Source: Thiotrichales bacterium (GTDB lineage: Bacteria > Pseudomonadota > Gammaproteobacteria > Thiomicrospirales > Thiomicrospiraceae). Taken from it: a DNA stretch of 64,000 bases. Positions 44,036 to 54,448 of this stretch are shown piece after piece. How positions within the stretch are numbered: position 1 is the stretch's first letter; each line of letters opens with the position of its first letter. The notes beneath the pieces were generated by a model, which saw nothing but the letters and a program-made list of their open reading frames with translations, did not search any database and was not told the origin of the DNA. The translations under genes were made by a program, and so were the position numbers. The stretch covers positions 124,001 through 188,000 of the forward strand of contig JAFGUG010000023.1 of the NCBI GenBank assembly GCA_016938655.1, read 5' to 3'.

Positions 44036-45307
44036 ATGAAGTTACTTACACTCGGCGTTAATCACGAGACCGCACCGGTCAATATTCGTGAAACCGTCTC
44101 ATTTTCATCAGAGCAAGCAATGAATGCCATCTCTGATTTGAAGCAACAACAGCTTGTTTCTGAGTGTATCATTTTATCAACTTGTAACCGCACCGAAATT
44201 TATTGCGTCCTCAAAGAGCATTCGCAGCAAGAGCAGGTCTTGAAATGGTTGCACAATTTTTTTGCGCAACCCGAGAACTCTTTACTCCCCTATCTGTACC
44301 AACACCAATCGATTGATTCGGTTAAACACATCATGCGTGTGGCCAGTGGTCTAAACTCACTGGTATTAGGCGAACCGCAAATTTTTGGTCAAATTAAAGA
44401 CGCCTACAATCAAGCCCACAAAGCGGAAAGCGTTCACCACACCCTAGAGAATCTATTTCAGCATATCTTTAGAACCGTTAAGCGTGTGCGCACCGATACC
44501 GCAATTGGTTCAAGCCCGGTCTCGGTCGCCTTCTCAGCGGTCACCTTATCCAAACAGTTTTTTGGCGATTTATCTGAACAAACCGCCATGCTATTAGGCG
44601 CCGGTGAAACCATCGAACTGGTGGCTCGACACTTAAAAGAGAGCGGCATTGGTAAGCTGATTATTGCTAACCGAACCTTAGAGAAAGCCCATAACTTAGC
44701 GGAATCGGTAGGCGGCTATGCGATTAGCTTGGAGGAAATTTCAGAGCACTTACATGAAGCCGATATGGTGATTGGCTCAACCGGCGCACCACACATCATC
44801 TTGCATAAAGATCAGGTTCAGCCCGCACTAAAACGTCGCAAAAACCGCCCCATTTTCATGGTCGATATTGCGGTACCAAGAGACATTGACCCGACCATTG
44901 ACCAACTTGAAAACGTCTACCTATACACCGTGGACGATTTGCATGAAATTATTGAAGACAATAAACAATCCCGTCAAACGGCGGCTTTAGAGGCTGAAGA
45001 GATCATTGACGTTCAAGCCGACAACTTTATGGCGCAATTTAACGCGATCCAACAGGTCAATCCACTGATTCAGCAGTTTCGTCAACAGAGCATTGAAACC
45101 AAAGAGCAAGCCCTTAATACCGCTCTTCACCAATTAGAAATTGGTTGCCCACCTGAAGAGGTGGTTAAAAAACTCGCAAACCAACTCACAAACAAATTAC
45201 TGCACACCCCCACTAAACAGCTACACCAAGCGGGTTTAGATGGACAAAATCATTTAATCGAGTCAGCCAAAATACTCTTAATGGCCGACCGCGATGCTGA
45301 AAAGTAG
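44036..45307 (+). CDS. hemA: Glutamyl-tRNA reductase
   Basis: 423 residues: LTLGVNHETAPVNIRETVSF, catalytic Cys50 in LSTCNRTEIY, LVLGEPQIFGQIKDAY, the NADPH-binding LLGAGETIELVARHL and IFMVDIAVPRDIDP. It reduces Glu-tRNA to glutamate-1-semialdehyde, the first step of heme synthesis. First gene of a hemA-prfA-prmC-moeB run. Confidence 0.97.
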   Translation: MKLLTLGVNHETAPVNIRETVSFSSEQAMNAISDLKQQQLVSECIILSTCNRTEIYCVLKEHSQQEQVLKWLHNFFAQPENSLLPYLYQHQSIDSVKHIMRVASGLNSLVLGEPQIFGQIKDAYNQAHKAESVHHTLENLFQHIFRTVKRVRTDTAIGSSPVSVAFSAVTLSKQFFGDLSEQTAMLLGAGETIELVARHLKESGIGKLIIANRTLEKAHNLAESVGGYAISLEEISEHLHEADMVIGSTGAPHIILHKDQVQPALKRRKNRPIFMVDIAVPRDIDPTIDQLENVYLYTVDDLHEIIEDNKQSRQTAALEAEEIIDVQADNFMAQFNAIQQVNPLIQQFRQQSIETKEQALNTALHQLEIGCPPEEVVKKLANQLTNKLLHTPTKQLHQAGLDGQNHLIESAKILLMADRDAEK

Positions 45308-45321
45308 CGTCCCTTAAACGC

Positions 45322-45343
45322 GTCACCCCCCCTTCTGGGTGAC
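45322..45343 (+). other. Hairpin between hemA and prfA
   Basis: GTCACCC (45322-45328) pairs with GGGTGAC (45337-45343). There is no T run, so it is more likely an mRNA processing or stability element than a terminator. Confidence 0.5.
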
Positions 45344-45376
45344 TGTCACCCCTGAACATTGAAATTGAGAATAACC

Positions 45377-46462
45377 GTGAAAGATTCGATTCGTACAAAA
45401 CTTGAAACCCTGGTAGAACGTCTTGAAGAGATTAATCATTTAATCTCCGACCCTGATGTCATTAACGACCAAAAGAAGTTTATGGGGCTCACTAAAGAGC
45501 ACGCCCAACTCACGCCAGTGGTCGAGAACTTTAAGGGTTATTGCACCACCGAAGGCGACATTGAAGAAGCCCGTGAGATGATGGCTTCCGGAGATGCTGA
45601 ATTAAAAGAGATGGCGCAAGAAGAGCTACCAGAACTGGAAAAAAAGATTGCCGAATACGAACTCGATCTGCAAAAGATGTTACTACCAAAAGATCCAAAC
45701 GATGAAGCGAACATCTTTTTAGAGATTCGTGCTGGAACGGGCGGTGACGAAGCGGCTATTTTTGCGGGTGACCTATTCAAAATGTACAGCCGCTACGCTG
45801 AAAAAATGCGCTGGCAAGTTGAGGTCATTAACACCAGTGAAGGCGACCACGGCGGTTTCAAAGAGATTATTGTGCGCATCATTGGTAATGGCGCTTACTC
45901 TCGCTTAAAGTTTGAATCGGGTGCGCACCGTGTTCAACGTGTGCCTGCTACCGAAACCCAAGGACGCGTGCATACCTCGGCTGCCACCGTAGTGATTATG
46001 GCGGAAGCGCCTGACGTTGAACAGATTGAACTGAACCCTGCCGATCTTAAAGTGGATACCTTCCGTGCTTCCGGTGCCGGTGGTCAGCACGTTAACAAAA
46101 CCGATTCGGCCATTCGTATTACCCACATTCCAACCGGCACCGTGGTAGAGTGTCAGGACGAGCGTTCACAGCACAAAAATCGTGCTCGCGCCATGTCTCT
46201 GTTAGCCGCTAGAATCATGGATGCACGTCAGCAAGTGCACGATGCGGAGATCGCCCAAGAGCGTAAAAGCTTGGTTGGCACGGGCGACCGTTCCGACCGT
46301 ATCCGCACCTATAACTACCCACAAGGCCGTGTGACCGATCACCGTATCAACCTCACGCTTTATAAATTAGATGAAGTGATGAATGGCAGTATGGAATCGA
46401 TTATTGAACCGCTTATCAATGAGCACCAAGCGGAAATGCTTGCCGCATTGAGCTCTGAATAA
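45377..46462 (+). CDS. prfA: Peptide chain release factor 1
   Basis: 361 residues from GTG 45377, giving the usual RF1 N-terminus (V/M)[17 protein letters not shown]; upstream TTG codons are open but not needed. RF1 features: stop-codon reading motif PAT in [15 protein letters not shown] and the GGQ catalytic loop in [15 protein letters not shown]. The Gln of GGQ is the substrate of the product of the next gene, prmC. Confidence 0.97.
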   Translation: MKDSIRTKLETLVERLEEINHLISDPDVINDQKKFMGLTKEHAQLTPVVENFKGYCTTEGDIEEAREMMASGDAELKEMAQEELPELEKKIAEYELDLQKMLLPKDPNDEANIFLEIRAGTGGDEAAIFAGDLFKMYSRYAEKMRWQVEVINTSEGDHGGFKEIIVRIIGNGAYSRLKFESGAHRVQRVPATETQGRVHTSAATVVIMAEAPDVEQIELNPADLKVDTFRASGAGGQHVNKTDSAIRITHIPTGTVVECQDERSQHKNRARAMSLLAARIMDARQQVHDAEIAQERKSLVGTGDRSDRIRTYNYPQGRVTDHRINLTLYKLDEVMNGSMESIIEPLINEHQAEMLAALSSE

Positions 46463-46479
46463 TCAACAGGCCTGCCAAC

Positions 46480-47358
46480 TTGAAGCGTATTGACGACCTT
46501 TTAAACGCCGCTAGTAAGGCAATTGAAGCACACAAGATCAGCGATTCAGCCCAATTAGACGCTGAATTGCTAATGTCATACTCTCTCAATAAAAATCGCA
46601 CCTATCTTTATACTTGGCCGGAAAAAACCCTCTCTAAAAGCCAGCAGGCCTGCTTTGAAAACCTACTTGAGCAACGTTTACAAGGCAAACCCATTGCGCA
46701 CCTAACTCAAGAACGTGAGTTTTGGGGGCTGAATCTGAAGGTCACCGCCGATACCTTAATCCCGCGCCCCGACACCGAAATCTTGATTGAAACCGCTTTA
46801 AACAAGCTCAATCCACTATCCAACCAGCAGCAATGTTCTTCTGAAAGTCAGCAGGCCTGCTCAATTCTGGATTTAGGCACCGGAACCGGTGCGATTGCGC
46901 TTGCATTAAAATCCGAACTGCCCACTTGCCAAGTCACCGCTATTGACTTCAGTCAGGCCGCACTTGAAGTGGCAAAACAGAACGCACAAACCCATCAACT
47001 TACGGTGGCGTTTTTGCACAGCAGTTGGTTTGATGCCCTCCCCCCTCAGACAGAATTTGATTTAATTGTCTCCAACCCACCTTACATTGAAGCGCAAGAC
47101 CCGCATTTGCTTGAAGGCGACGTACGCTTCGAACCTTTAAGTGCGCTTACCGCAGGCGAGGACGGCTTAGATGATTTAAAAATCATTATTGGGCAGGCCT
47201 GCTTATTCTTAAAAAACCACGGTTGGTTAATGGTCGAACATGGCTATAATCAAGCAACAGAAGTATGTAAATTGTTCGAATCGCATCATTTTGCAAACGT
47301 AGAAACCATTCACGATTATGGGCAAAACCCACGCATTACGATTGGCCAAAAAACTTAA
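46480..47358 (+). CDS. prmC: Release-factor glutamine methyltransferase
   Basis: 292 residues starting at TTG. SAM-binding ILDLGTGTGAIALAL, catalytic NPPY in LIVSNPPYIEAQD, and RFEPLSALTAGEDGLDDL. It methylates the GGQ glutamine of RF1 and RF2 and directly follows prfA. Three palindrome copies (46643, 46850, and a one-mismatch copy at 47192) lie inside, each encoding Gln-Ala-Cys, plus a variant (46465) just before the start codon: the densest cluster of the repeat in the window. Confidence 0.95.
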   Translation: MKRIDDLLNAASKAIEAHKISDSAQLDAELLMSYSLNKNRTYLYTWPEKTLSKSQQACFENLLEQRLQGKPIAHLTQEREFWGLNLKVTADTLIPRPDTEILIETALNKLNPLSNQQQCSSESQQACSILDLGTGTGAIALALKSELPTCQVTAIDFSQAALEVAKQNAQTHQLTVAFLHSSWFDALPPQTEFDLIVSNPPYIEAQDPHLLEGDVRFEPLSALTAGEDGLDDLKIIIGQACLFLKNHGWLMVEHGYNQATEVCKLFESHHFANVETIHDYGQNPRITIGQKT

Positions 47359-47369
47359 AGGATTTCGAC

Positions 47370-48158
47370 ATGTCAAACACCTCAAAAATAGAAATGAGCC
47401 CTGAAGAAGCCTCACGCTACAGTCGCCAGATTAAACTGGGGGACATTGGTTATGCCGGTCAACTTAAGCTGACCCAATCGCATGCGATCATTTTTGGATT
47501 AGGCGGGTTAGGGTCGCCGGCATCGTTGTATTTGGCTTCAGCTGGCGTTGGTAAACTAACACTGGTGGATTTTGATGAAGTGGACGACTCTAACCTACAG
47601 CGTCAAATCGTGCATCGAGAAGCGAACATTGGCCAGTTAAAAGTCGAATCCGCTAAACAAAACTTAACGGCCTTAAACCAACACATCACCCTTGAAACCA
47701 TCGCCCAACGGTTAGACGAAGCTCAACTCAAAACGTTAATTGAACAGGCAGATGTGGTGCTCGACTGCACCGATAACTTTGCAACCCGCTTTGCGCTGAA
47801 TCGCACCTGTCATGCCGCTAAAAAACCGCTCATATCTGGGGCAGCCATTCGAATGGAAGGCCAGTTAGCAACCTACGATTTTCGTAAGGAAGACAGTCCG
47901 TGCTACCAGTGTTTATATAAAGAAGAGAGTGGTCAAGAGTTGAACTGCGGCATGAACGGCGTGCTTTCGCCAGTGGTCGGAATGGTTGGCAGTATGCAAG
48001 CGATTGAGGCCATTAAGGCGCTATTGAACTTGCCAACCCTCACCGGTAAATTGATGATTATTGACGCCTACACCATGCACATACGTACTTTAAATCTTAA
48101 AAAAGATGCGGACTGCGCTCACTGTGGCAACCACTTATCATCTGCTAAAATACTGTAA
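47370..48158 (+). CDS. moeB: Molybdopterin-synthase adenylyltransferase (MoeB/ThiF family)
   Basis: 262 residues: RYSRQIKLGDIGYAGQLKLTQSHAIIFGLGGLGSPASLYLASAGVGKLTLVDFDEVDDSNLQRQ with ATP-binding Gly loop, DCTDNFATRFALN, and two zinc-binding CxxC pairs (CYQC, CAHC). It adenylates the C-terminus of a ubiquitin-like sulfur carrier. MoeB is favoured over ThiF by its place after prmC. No thi or moa genes are present to confirm. Confidence 0.88.
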   Translation: MSNTSKIEMSPEEASRYSRQIKLGDIGYAGQLKLTQSHAIIFGLGGLGSPASLYLASAGVGKLTLVDFDEVDDSNLQRQIVHREANIGQLKVESAKQNLTALNQHITLETIAQRLDEAQLKTLIEQADVVLDCTDNFATRFALNRTCHAAKKPLISGAAIRMEGQLATYDFRKEDSPCYQCLYKEESGQELNCGMNGVLSPVVGMVGSMQAIEAIKALLNLPTLTGKLMIIDAYTMHIRTLNLKKDADCAHCGNHLSSAKIL

Positions 48159-48177
48159 AGCTCAAACTGAAAAGAGA

Positions 48178-48909
48178 TTATGGAAGCTGAACGGTTTGGT
48201 TTTTATCAATGGTAATAATCACTCGACGATTTAGAGCACGGCTATAAGCTGAATCGTTTGGTACCACCGCTTGATTATCCGCATTACCCTCAATTTTCAC
48301 CAGTGATTGATCAACCCCCATATAGATAAAGGTTCTGGCAACGGTTGCCGCACGAGCGGCCGACAACTCCCAGTTTGATGGAAACTGAAAGTTACTAATA
48401 GGCACATTATCTGTAAACCCGGCAATCACCATCTTTTGGCCACGACCCGCTAAACTCTCACCCAAGTTTTCTAACTCTTCACGCGTTGCTTCACTGATAT
48501 TCGCTCGGCCACTCTCAAAGAAACTATCCGATTTAAGCGTAATTTTAATTTCAGTTGCGGTCTCTTGAATATCAATATCTTTAGGGTTCACGTTTTTTAA
48601 GGCTTCACTAATCTCTTTGGTACTGGCGGGAGGCTTAAGATCGAGTGGATTCATCTCGGTACCTGGCTGTTTGGCCTGCATCTCAATCACCGTCGACTCT
48701 TCCGCCTTACCTTTGCCTTGCCCGGTAACACTGTCAACAAACTCTTGACGCTTTTCAGGCTCGACCACGGCCATTAACCACATCACCAAAAAGAAGACCA
48801 TTAACACGGTCATCAAATCGGCTAAGGCAATCTTCCACGAACCACCGTGTGCCCCGCCTTCATCGTGACCGCGTGCCATTAGCTTCTGTTCCCGTGATTC
48901 GATAACCAT
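48178..48909 (-). CDS. motB: Flagellar motor protein MotB
   Basis: 243 residues (or 233 from an ATG ten codons further in, which begins MARGHDEGG). One membrane span, ALADLMTVLMVFFLVMWLMAV, holds the ion-binding Asp near its start. The C-terminal OmpA-like peptidoglycan-binding domain reads GFTDNVPISNFQFPSNWELSAARAATVARTFI. It anchors the stator. It follows motA by 43 bases. Confidence 0.92.
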   Translation of the reverse strand: MVIESREQKLMARGHDEGGAHGGSWKIALADLMTVLMVFFLVMWLMAVVEPEKRQEFVDSVTGQGKGKAEESTVIEMQAKQPGTEMNPLDLKPPASTKEISEALKNVNPKDIDIQETATEIKITLKSDSFFESGRANISEATREELENLGESLAGRGQKMVIAGFTDNVPISNFQFPSNWELSAARAATVARTFIYMGVDQSLVKIEGNADNQAVVPNDSAYSRALNRRVIITIDKNQTVQLP

Positions 48910-48952
48910 TCACTCTTCATGCAATATTCAACCTATTTGAGCCTGTTTAATC

Positions 48953-49795
48953 CTATTCAACCGCTTCTCGTGGTACTTCAAATTCTGGTGGCACACGTTG
49001 ACGCCCGACTTCTACGGCTAAGTTTGGCGAAACCCCATTGTGATAAGCCTCTAAAAAAGACGCGGTCATTTCAAACAAGGAACGGTCTTGGCGAATCATC
49101 ACTTCAACCGCATGTACAAACGGAGCAATCACCGCAAAAGCAAAAAACACACCGGTGAGCGTGCCCACCAAAGCCGCACCAATTGCGGTACCGATTGCAC
49201 CCACATCCATATCACCACCGAGCATTTCCATGGTAATAATGACGCCCAAAACGGCGGCCACAATACCAAAACCAGGTAGCCAATCCGCTACTTTACCCGC
49301 CGCTTTTGGCACCTCCATCATCGCCGAATACACATCGTCAATCTGTGCCTCTAAATGACTTTTAAAATTGAGTGTTGCGGGTGGGTTTAGCAAGAGGTAA
49401 TTAAAGTTATCAACAATAAACTTACGTAAATCTTGATGCTTTAATACTTTGGAATAGTGCATAAAGATTGGACTATTTTCAGGACTCGCAACGTGCTTTT
49501 CTAAGGCTAACATTCCTGATGAACGCGATAAACGTGCTAACTCTTCAAGCAAATCCAACGTTTCGGCATACAACTCTTTGCTGACGCGCTCGCCGGCAAA
49601 AAATCGCCCCAAATACTTCATGGTTCGCACCCAAATATAAGCGGGCGTAGACGCCAAAAACGCCCCCAAAGAGATACCCAAAATTACGACAAGCTCAGAC
49701 GGATGCCATAACGAGGCCAAGCTTCCGCCCATCAGGACAAAGCCGCCAAGGAAACTAAGTAGAACTATGATAATGCCGACTGGTTTTGCAAACAT
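48953..49795 (-). CDS. motA: Flagellar motor protein MotA
   Basis: 280 residues, four membrane spans (GIIIVLLSFLGGFVLMGG, LVVILGISLGAFLA, and a C-terminal pair within GFGIVAAVLGVIITMEML and TAIGAALVGTLTGVFFAFAVIAPF), with the Pro residues and the charged cytoplasmic loop that contacts FliG. It forms the stator with MotB. A leader hairpin (GAACCTTGC/GCAAGGGTTC, about 49824-49848) precedes it. No sigma-28 promoter was convincing. Confidence 0.94.
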   Translation of the reverse strand: MFAKPVGIIIVLLSFLGGFVLMGGSLASLWHPSELVVILGISLGAFLASTPAYIWVRTMKYLGRFFAGERVSKELYAETLDLLEELARLSRSSGMLALEKHVASPENSPIFMHYSKVLKHQDLRKFIVDNFNYLLLNPPATLNFKSHLEAQIDDVYSAMMEVPKAAGKVADWLPGFGIVAAVLGVIITMEMLGGDMDVGAIGTAIGAALVGTLTGVFFAFAVIAPFVHAVEVMIRQDRSLFEMTASFLEAYHNGVSPNLAVEVGRQRVPPEFEVPREAVE

Positions 49796-49996
49796 AATTA
49801 ATCACTTTTCTGAAAAACTCACTGAACCTTGCCTCATGCAAGGGTTCAAAAGAGGATTTTCTTTAAATAAGATGGCTTGCGAATAGCGATAGTTGATTCC
49901 GGCGTTTTTCAAACCGTTTTATTGAATCAAACCCATAATACTTCGCGCCCTTGCCTAGTTAGCAAAAACAATACCAACTAAAAAAGAACGCGGCAA

Positions 49997-52225
49997 TTAA
50001 GGAGTGAGTTTAATCTCAGTGACCTGCTTTAGGGTGCGTGGTAAGCCAATACCGCGTTTTGCACGCGACGAAAGCGCCTCTTCAATGGCGGTAGGCCCAA
50101 AGATTTTTTCGTATTTTCCGGCAACCAATGTCAACTTACTGCCGGGTTCAAAGGCAAATACCGCCGTTACCTGTTGGCCTTTCGGCATATTGGCTAACTT
50201 AGTGCCCTTCCCTTTGCCTAAGGTCGGTAATTCTTCGGCTTTAAAAACCAGCATTTGCGGCTCATCAGTCACCACCATCACCCAGTCATCCGGTTTGATT
50301 CTGGCAGGTGTAACAACGGATGAGTCATTAGGTAAGGTTAAGATGGCTTTACCTGCTTTACCTTTAGAGTGCAGGTTTTCAAGTTTGGTTATAAAACCAT
50401 ATCCGGCGGATGAGGCTAAGAAGATCGTCTCTTCTGGCTGACCGAGTAACACATGTTTAAAGTTCGCCCCTTTTGGTGGACTTAAGCGGCCAGTAAGTGG
50501 CTCGCCATGGCTTCTTGCGGACGGAAGGCTGTGTGCCGGCAAAGCGTATGCACGACCGGTATCGTCTAAGAAAAAGGCCGTCTGCCGACTCTGACCGACT
50601 GCTTGACTGAGAAACGCATCGCCTGATTTATAGCCTAACGCCAAGCCATCAATATCATGCCCTTTGGCGGCACGTACCCAACCATTTTCAGACAGCACCA
50701 CAGTCACCGCTTCCGATGGCAACAGATCTTGTTCATTCATGGCCTGCGCCGCACGGGTTTCAATCAGCGGCGATTTACGGTCATCGCCATACTCTTCAGC
50801 ATCCGCCAACAACTCTTTTTTAACCAAGGTTTTTAAGCGAGCCGTGCTGCCCAAAATCTTCTCCAGTTTATTTCGTTCCGCTTCTAACTCGGCCTGTTCG
50901 GTGCGAATGCGCATCTCTTCAAGGCGGGCTAAATGGCGTAATTTCAAATCCAGAACCGATTCAGCTTGAATATCACTCAAGCCAAACCGTTCCATTAATA
51001 CGGGCTTGGGTTTTTCCTCTTCACGGATAATGGCAATCACTTCATCAATATTCAGAAAGGCAATCATCATCCCTTCTAAAATATGTAAACGCGCAATCAC
51101 TTTATCCAAACGGAACTGCAAGCGACGACGCACCGTTTCGGTTCGATAAGCCAACCATTCGGTGAGCATGGCACGCAAGTTTTTCACTTGCGGACGGCCA
51201 TTCAGACCAATCACATTAAAGTTAGCGCGGTAACTCTTTTCTAAATCGGTGGTGGCGCACAAATGCAACATGGCCGCCTCAACATCCACGCGCTTAGAGC
51301 GTAACTCTATGACAAAACGCACTGGATTTTCGTGGTCGGATTCATCGCGTAATTCAACCACCATCGGCAGTTTTTTAGCGCGCATTAAGGTAGCAATTTG
51401 TTCCAGTAATTTAGAGCCTGACACTTGATACGGCAACGCATCGACCACCACATTCACCCCGTCTTCCACAAAGTAACGGGCACGCTGACGAATGCCGCCA
51501 TGACCGGTTTCGTAGAGTTTCACCAACTCCGATTTTGGCGTAATAATGTGCGCTTCATTTGGATAGTCTGGGGCGGGAATAAAGTCAACCAACTCGTCAG
51601 TGGTTAAATTTGGATTGTCTAGCAAGGCAATGCAACCACTAATCACTTCACGTAAATTGTGCGGTGGAATATCCGTGGCCATCCCCACGGCAATCCCTGA
51701 CGTGCCGTTTAGCAAAACGTGCGGCACACGAGCCGGTAACACGGTCGGCTCATCTAGCGAGCCATCAAAGTTTGGGGTCCAATCAACGGTGCCTTGCGCC
51801 ACCTCTTCTAATAACAACTGGCTAAAGCGTGAAAGTTTGGATTCGGTATAACGCATCGCGGCAAACGATTTTGGGTCGTCCATCGATCCCCAGTTACCTT
51901 GCCCATCAATGAGCGGGTAACGAAATGAGAAGTTTTGTGCCATCAGCACCATCGCTTCATAACACGCACTGTCGCCGTGTGGATGGAATTTACCGAGCAC
52001 ATCCCCCACAGTTCGCGCCGACTTTTTGTGTTTGGCGGTCGACTTTAAGCCCAGTTCAGACATCGCAAAAATAATGCGGCGTTGTACCGGTTTTAAACCG
52101 TCACCAATGTGCGGCAACGCACGATCTAAAATAACGTACATGGCGTAATCTAAGTAAGCCTTCTCAGCAAAGTTAGAGACTGAAAGTTGTTCAATGCCGT
52201 CGTAATTGATCATTTGTTGTGTCAC
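49997..52225 (-). CDS. parC: DNA topoisomerase IV subunit A
   Basis: 742 residues, close to E. coli Par[32 protein letters not shown], quinolone region [12 protein letters not shown] with wild-type Ser86 and Glu90, catalytic Tyr126 in AAMRYTES, and a C-terminal beta-pinwheel. It decatenates daughter chromosomes with ParE, which is not in the window. Confidence 0.96.
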   Translation of the reverse strand: MTQQMINYDGIEQLSVSNFAEKAYLDYAMYVILDRALPHIGDGLKPVQRRIIFAMSELGLKSTAKHKKSARTVGDVLGKFHPHGDSACYEAMVLMAQNFSFRYPLIDGQGNWGSMDDPKSFAAMRYTESKLSRFSQLLLEEVAQGTVDWTPNFDGSLDEPTVLPARVPHVLLNGTSGIAVGMATDIPPHNLREVISGCIALLDNPNLTTDELVDFIPAPDYPNEAHIITPKSELVKLYETGHGGIRQRARYFVEDGVNVVVDALPYQVSGSKLLEQIATLMRAKKLPMVVELRDESDHENPVRFVIELRSKRVDVEAAMLHLCATTDLEKSYRANFNVIGLNGRPQVKNLRAMLTEWLAYRTETVRRRLQFRLDKVIARLHILEGMMIAFLNIDEVIAIIREEEKPKPVLMERFGLSDIQAESVLDLKLRHLARLEEMRIRTEQAELEAERNKLEKILGSTARLKTLVKKELLADAEEYGDDRKSPLIETRAAQAMNEQDLLPSEAVTVVLSENGWVRAAKGHDIDGLALGYKSGDAFLSQAVGQSRQTAFFLDDTGRAYALPAHSLPSARSHGEPLTGRLSPPKGANFKHVLLGQPEETIFLASSAGYGFITKLENLHSKGKAGKAILTLPNDSSVVTPARIKPDDWVMVVTDEPQMLVFKAEELPTLGKGKGTKLANMPKGQQVTAVFAFEPGSKLTLVAGKYEKIFGPTAIEEALSSRAKRGIGLPRTLKQVTEIKLTP

Positions 52226-52314
52226 ACCGGATTCCTTTTCTCAAATCGTTATTTTAGAGTTTGTTGTGATACGTGTTTATTGGGCTATCTTTCTTTTGTT
52301 CAAGGGAGGGTGAA

Positions 52315-52611
52315 TCAGCGGTCATCCGTCATTCGCCCAACCGCACACGACACAAAAGACTTGGCTTTCGCTCCCGCGGCCTTTAAGCCTTCAACGGAAC
52401 CGGTTTCGGGATACCCCATCTTTAATAACTGTGCCCTCACTTCGCTGCAAAAACCTTCTGCATCGACCGACTCTGCAAGCTCAATGGTTACCTGACCCTG
52501 CTCAACGTCTACATCAACGGATTCTACGCCCTCAAGGGTTTGTAATTGCTTTCGAATACTGTTTGCACAGCCACCACATTTGATGTTTTCTACGGATACT
52601 TGGATGCTCAT
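52315..52611 (-). CDS. Heavy-metal-associated (CopZ-like) protein with C-terminal extension
   Basis: 98 residues: ferredoxin-like HMA domain (about 1-65) with metal site KCGGCANS (Cys12 and Cys15), then a 30-residue extension containing another Cys (SFVSCAVG). Likely a copper or other soft-metal chaperone. It lies between parC and selO with no exporter nearby. It might relate to the bufferin-type operon 36 kb away, but that is speculation. Confidence 0.85.
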   Translation of the reverse strand: MSIQVSVENIKCGGCANSIRKQLQTLEGVESVDVDVEQGQVTIELAESVDAEGFCSEVRAQLLKMGYPETGSVEGLKAAGAKAKSFVSCAVGRMTDDR

Positions 52612-52732
52612 AGTTGCCCCACATTATAGAATGCATTTCAATTTGTTAATCTATCACACTTCAAGCTGTCTTTGTCCTGCGATTCACCGCCAATAAAGAG
52701 AAAAACAACCCCAAAATACCCAATTAAAAACT

Positions 52733-52744
52733 AGCAGGCCTGCT
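52733..52744. repeat. Exact palindrome copy upstream of selO
   Basis: AGCAGGCCTGCT stands alone in the 254-base spacer between the HMA gene and selO. Confidence 0.75.
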
Positions 52745-52865
52745 TAGTTTGATTAGCCTAACACTGACGCAAAGCTGTCATTAGAAATTAACCTACCAAT
52801 TAACTAGGTTATTTAAGCGTTAGCCGCTAAAATGGGACTAATTTAATTAATAAAAAATCAGACTT

Positions 52866-54329
52866 ATGCCTCAGTTCTTCAATCGTTACACCCAGTTTCC
52901 CGGTCAATTCTTTACCCGCATGACACCCACCGCGCTGCATCAACCCGAGTTAATTCACGCCAATACCGATTTATTGGCTCAACTCAACGTATCGCTCAGC
53001 GAAGCGGAATTTCTGAATACCGTTTCAGGAAATCAACTGCCTGAAGGGTGCGACCCGGTAGCGCAAAAATACACCGGCCACCAATTTGGCTACTACAACC
53101 CAGATTTGGGTGATGGTCGCGGCTTGCTGATTGGGCAAACATTGGATGCTCATCAACAACAATGGGATCTCCATTTAAAAGGAGCAGGACAAACGCCTTA
53201 CTCTCGCCGTGGCGATGGTCGTGCGGTTTTGCGTTCGACGATTCGTGAATACTTAGGCAGTGAAGCCTTGCACGCTCTGGGGATTGCCACCACCCGCAGT
53301 TTGGCGATTTGCCGAAACCATGAACAAGTTCAACGAGAAACCCTTGAACCGCGGGCGGGCTATATTCGTGTGGCCAAAACCCATGTACGTTTTGGGCATT
53401 TTGAGTGGTTAGCGCAACAGCAAGATACGGTTTCACTGACCTTACTCGCCGACTATGTGATTGACACCGTTTACCCAGAGTTAACGCCTCTTGACTCAGC
53501 AGACAAATACGGTGAGTTGTTAATCACCATTTGCCGCAAAACCGCGGAGATGATTGCCGACTGGCAAGCGATTGGGTTTTGTCACGGTGTCATGAACAGC
53601 GACAATATGTCGGTAGCGGGCGAAACCTTTGATTTTGGCCCCTACGCCTTTTTAGACGACTTTAAAATTCACTACGTCTGTAACCACTCGGATACCGAAG
53701 GCCGTTACGCTTACAGCCAACAACCCAATATTGGTTTATGGAACTGCCAACTGTTAGCCGCCGCCTTCTCTAATATCATTACCGAACAACAACTGGATGA
53801 CGCCATTAATGGCTACGTTGAAAGCTACAATCAAAGCTACTTACAGAACATGCGCAAAAAGATTGGCTTGCTTGAAACCTTGGATGACGATCGTGACTTA
53901 GTCGCCGACATGCTCATATTAATGGATCAATCGGATTTAGACTTCCAACACTTCTTTTTAAATTTAGCTAAGGTTGAAAACGCCGATAATGCACAACAAG
54001 CCTTAAGAGAGTGCTTAGCATCTGAAATGGTGCCCGACTCTAAAGCGTGGCGAATGTGGCTCGAGCGTTATTTCATTCGACGCCAACTTGAGCTCAAGCC
54101 AGAGCAGTGTGCCGCCATCATGAAACAAAATACACCGAAGTTCATTCTACGAAACTACATCAACCAACAGGTTATTGAAGCTGCGCACCGAGGCGATTAC
54201 ACGCTATTTGCTAAGGTATTTGAAGCCTTGCAAACGCCATATGAGGTTCACCCGGGCCTGCCAAAATCGTTTTATGAAGCCCCACAACACCCAGCGCAAA
54301 AGAGCATAGCCCTAAGTTGCTCGTCTTAA
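52866..54329 (+). CDS. selO: Protein adenylyltransferase SelO
   Basis: 487 residues of the SelO/YdiU pseudokinase family: AQKYTGHQFGYYNPDLGDGRG, GAGQTPYSRRGDGRAVLRSTIREYLGSEALHALGI, RVAKTHVRFGHFEWLA and GFCHGVMNSDNMSVAGETFDFGPYAF. SelO transfers AMP to Ser/Thr/Tyr of target proteins in redox homeostasis. The last residues are Cys-Ser-Ser: the Cys is at the place where animal SelO carries selenocysteine. Confidence 0.95.
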   Translation: MPQFFNRYTQFPGQFFTRMTPTALHQPELIHANTDLLAQLNVSLSEAEFLNTVSGNQLPEGCDPVAQKYTGHQFGYYNPDLGDGRGLLIGQTLDAHQQQWDLHLKGAGQTPYSRRGDGRAVLRSTIREYLGSEALHALGIATTRSLAICRNHEQVQRETLEPRAGYIRVAKTHVRFGHFEWLAQQQDTVSLTLLADYVIDTVYPELTPLDSADKYGELLITICRKTAEMIADWQAIGFCHGVMNSDNMSVAGETFDFGPYAFLDDFKIHYVCNHSDTEGRYAYSQQPNIGLWNCQLLAAAFSNIITEQQLDDAINGYVESYNQSYLQNMRKKIGLLETLDDDRDLVADMLILMDQSDLDFQHFFLNLAKVENADNAQQALRECLASEMVPDSKAWRMWLERYFIRRQLELKPEQCAAIMKQNTPKFILRNYINQQVIEAAHRGDYTLFAKVFEALQTPYEVHPGLPKSFYEAPQHPAQKSIALSCSS

Positions 54330-54448
54330 TGTGCAGTCTTCACAAACGCGGGTTTATCAGTATTTAAGTTGGCACCTTACCAAATAAATTCTGTGAACCG
54401 AGTATTTAAACCCTGATTTTTTTTATCGTATAAAATACAATTTAAATC

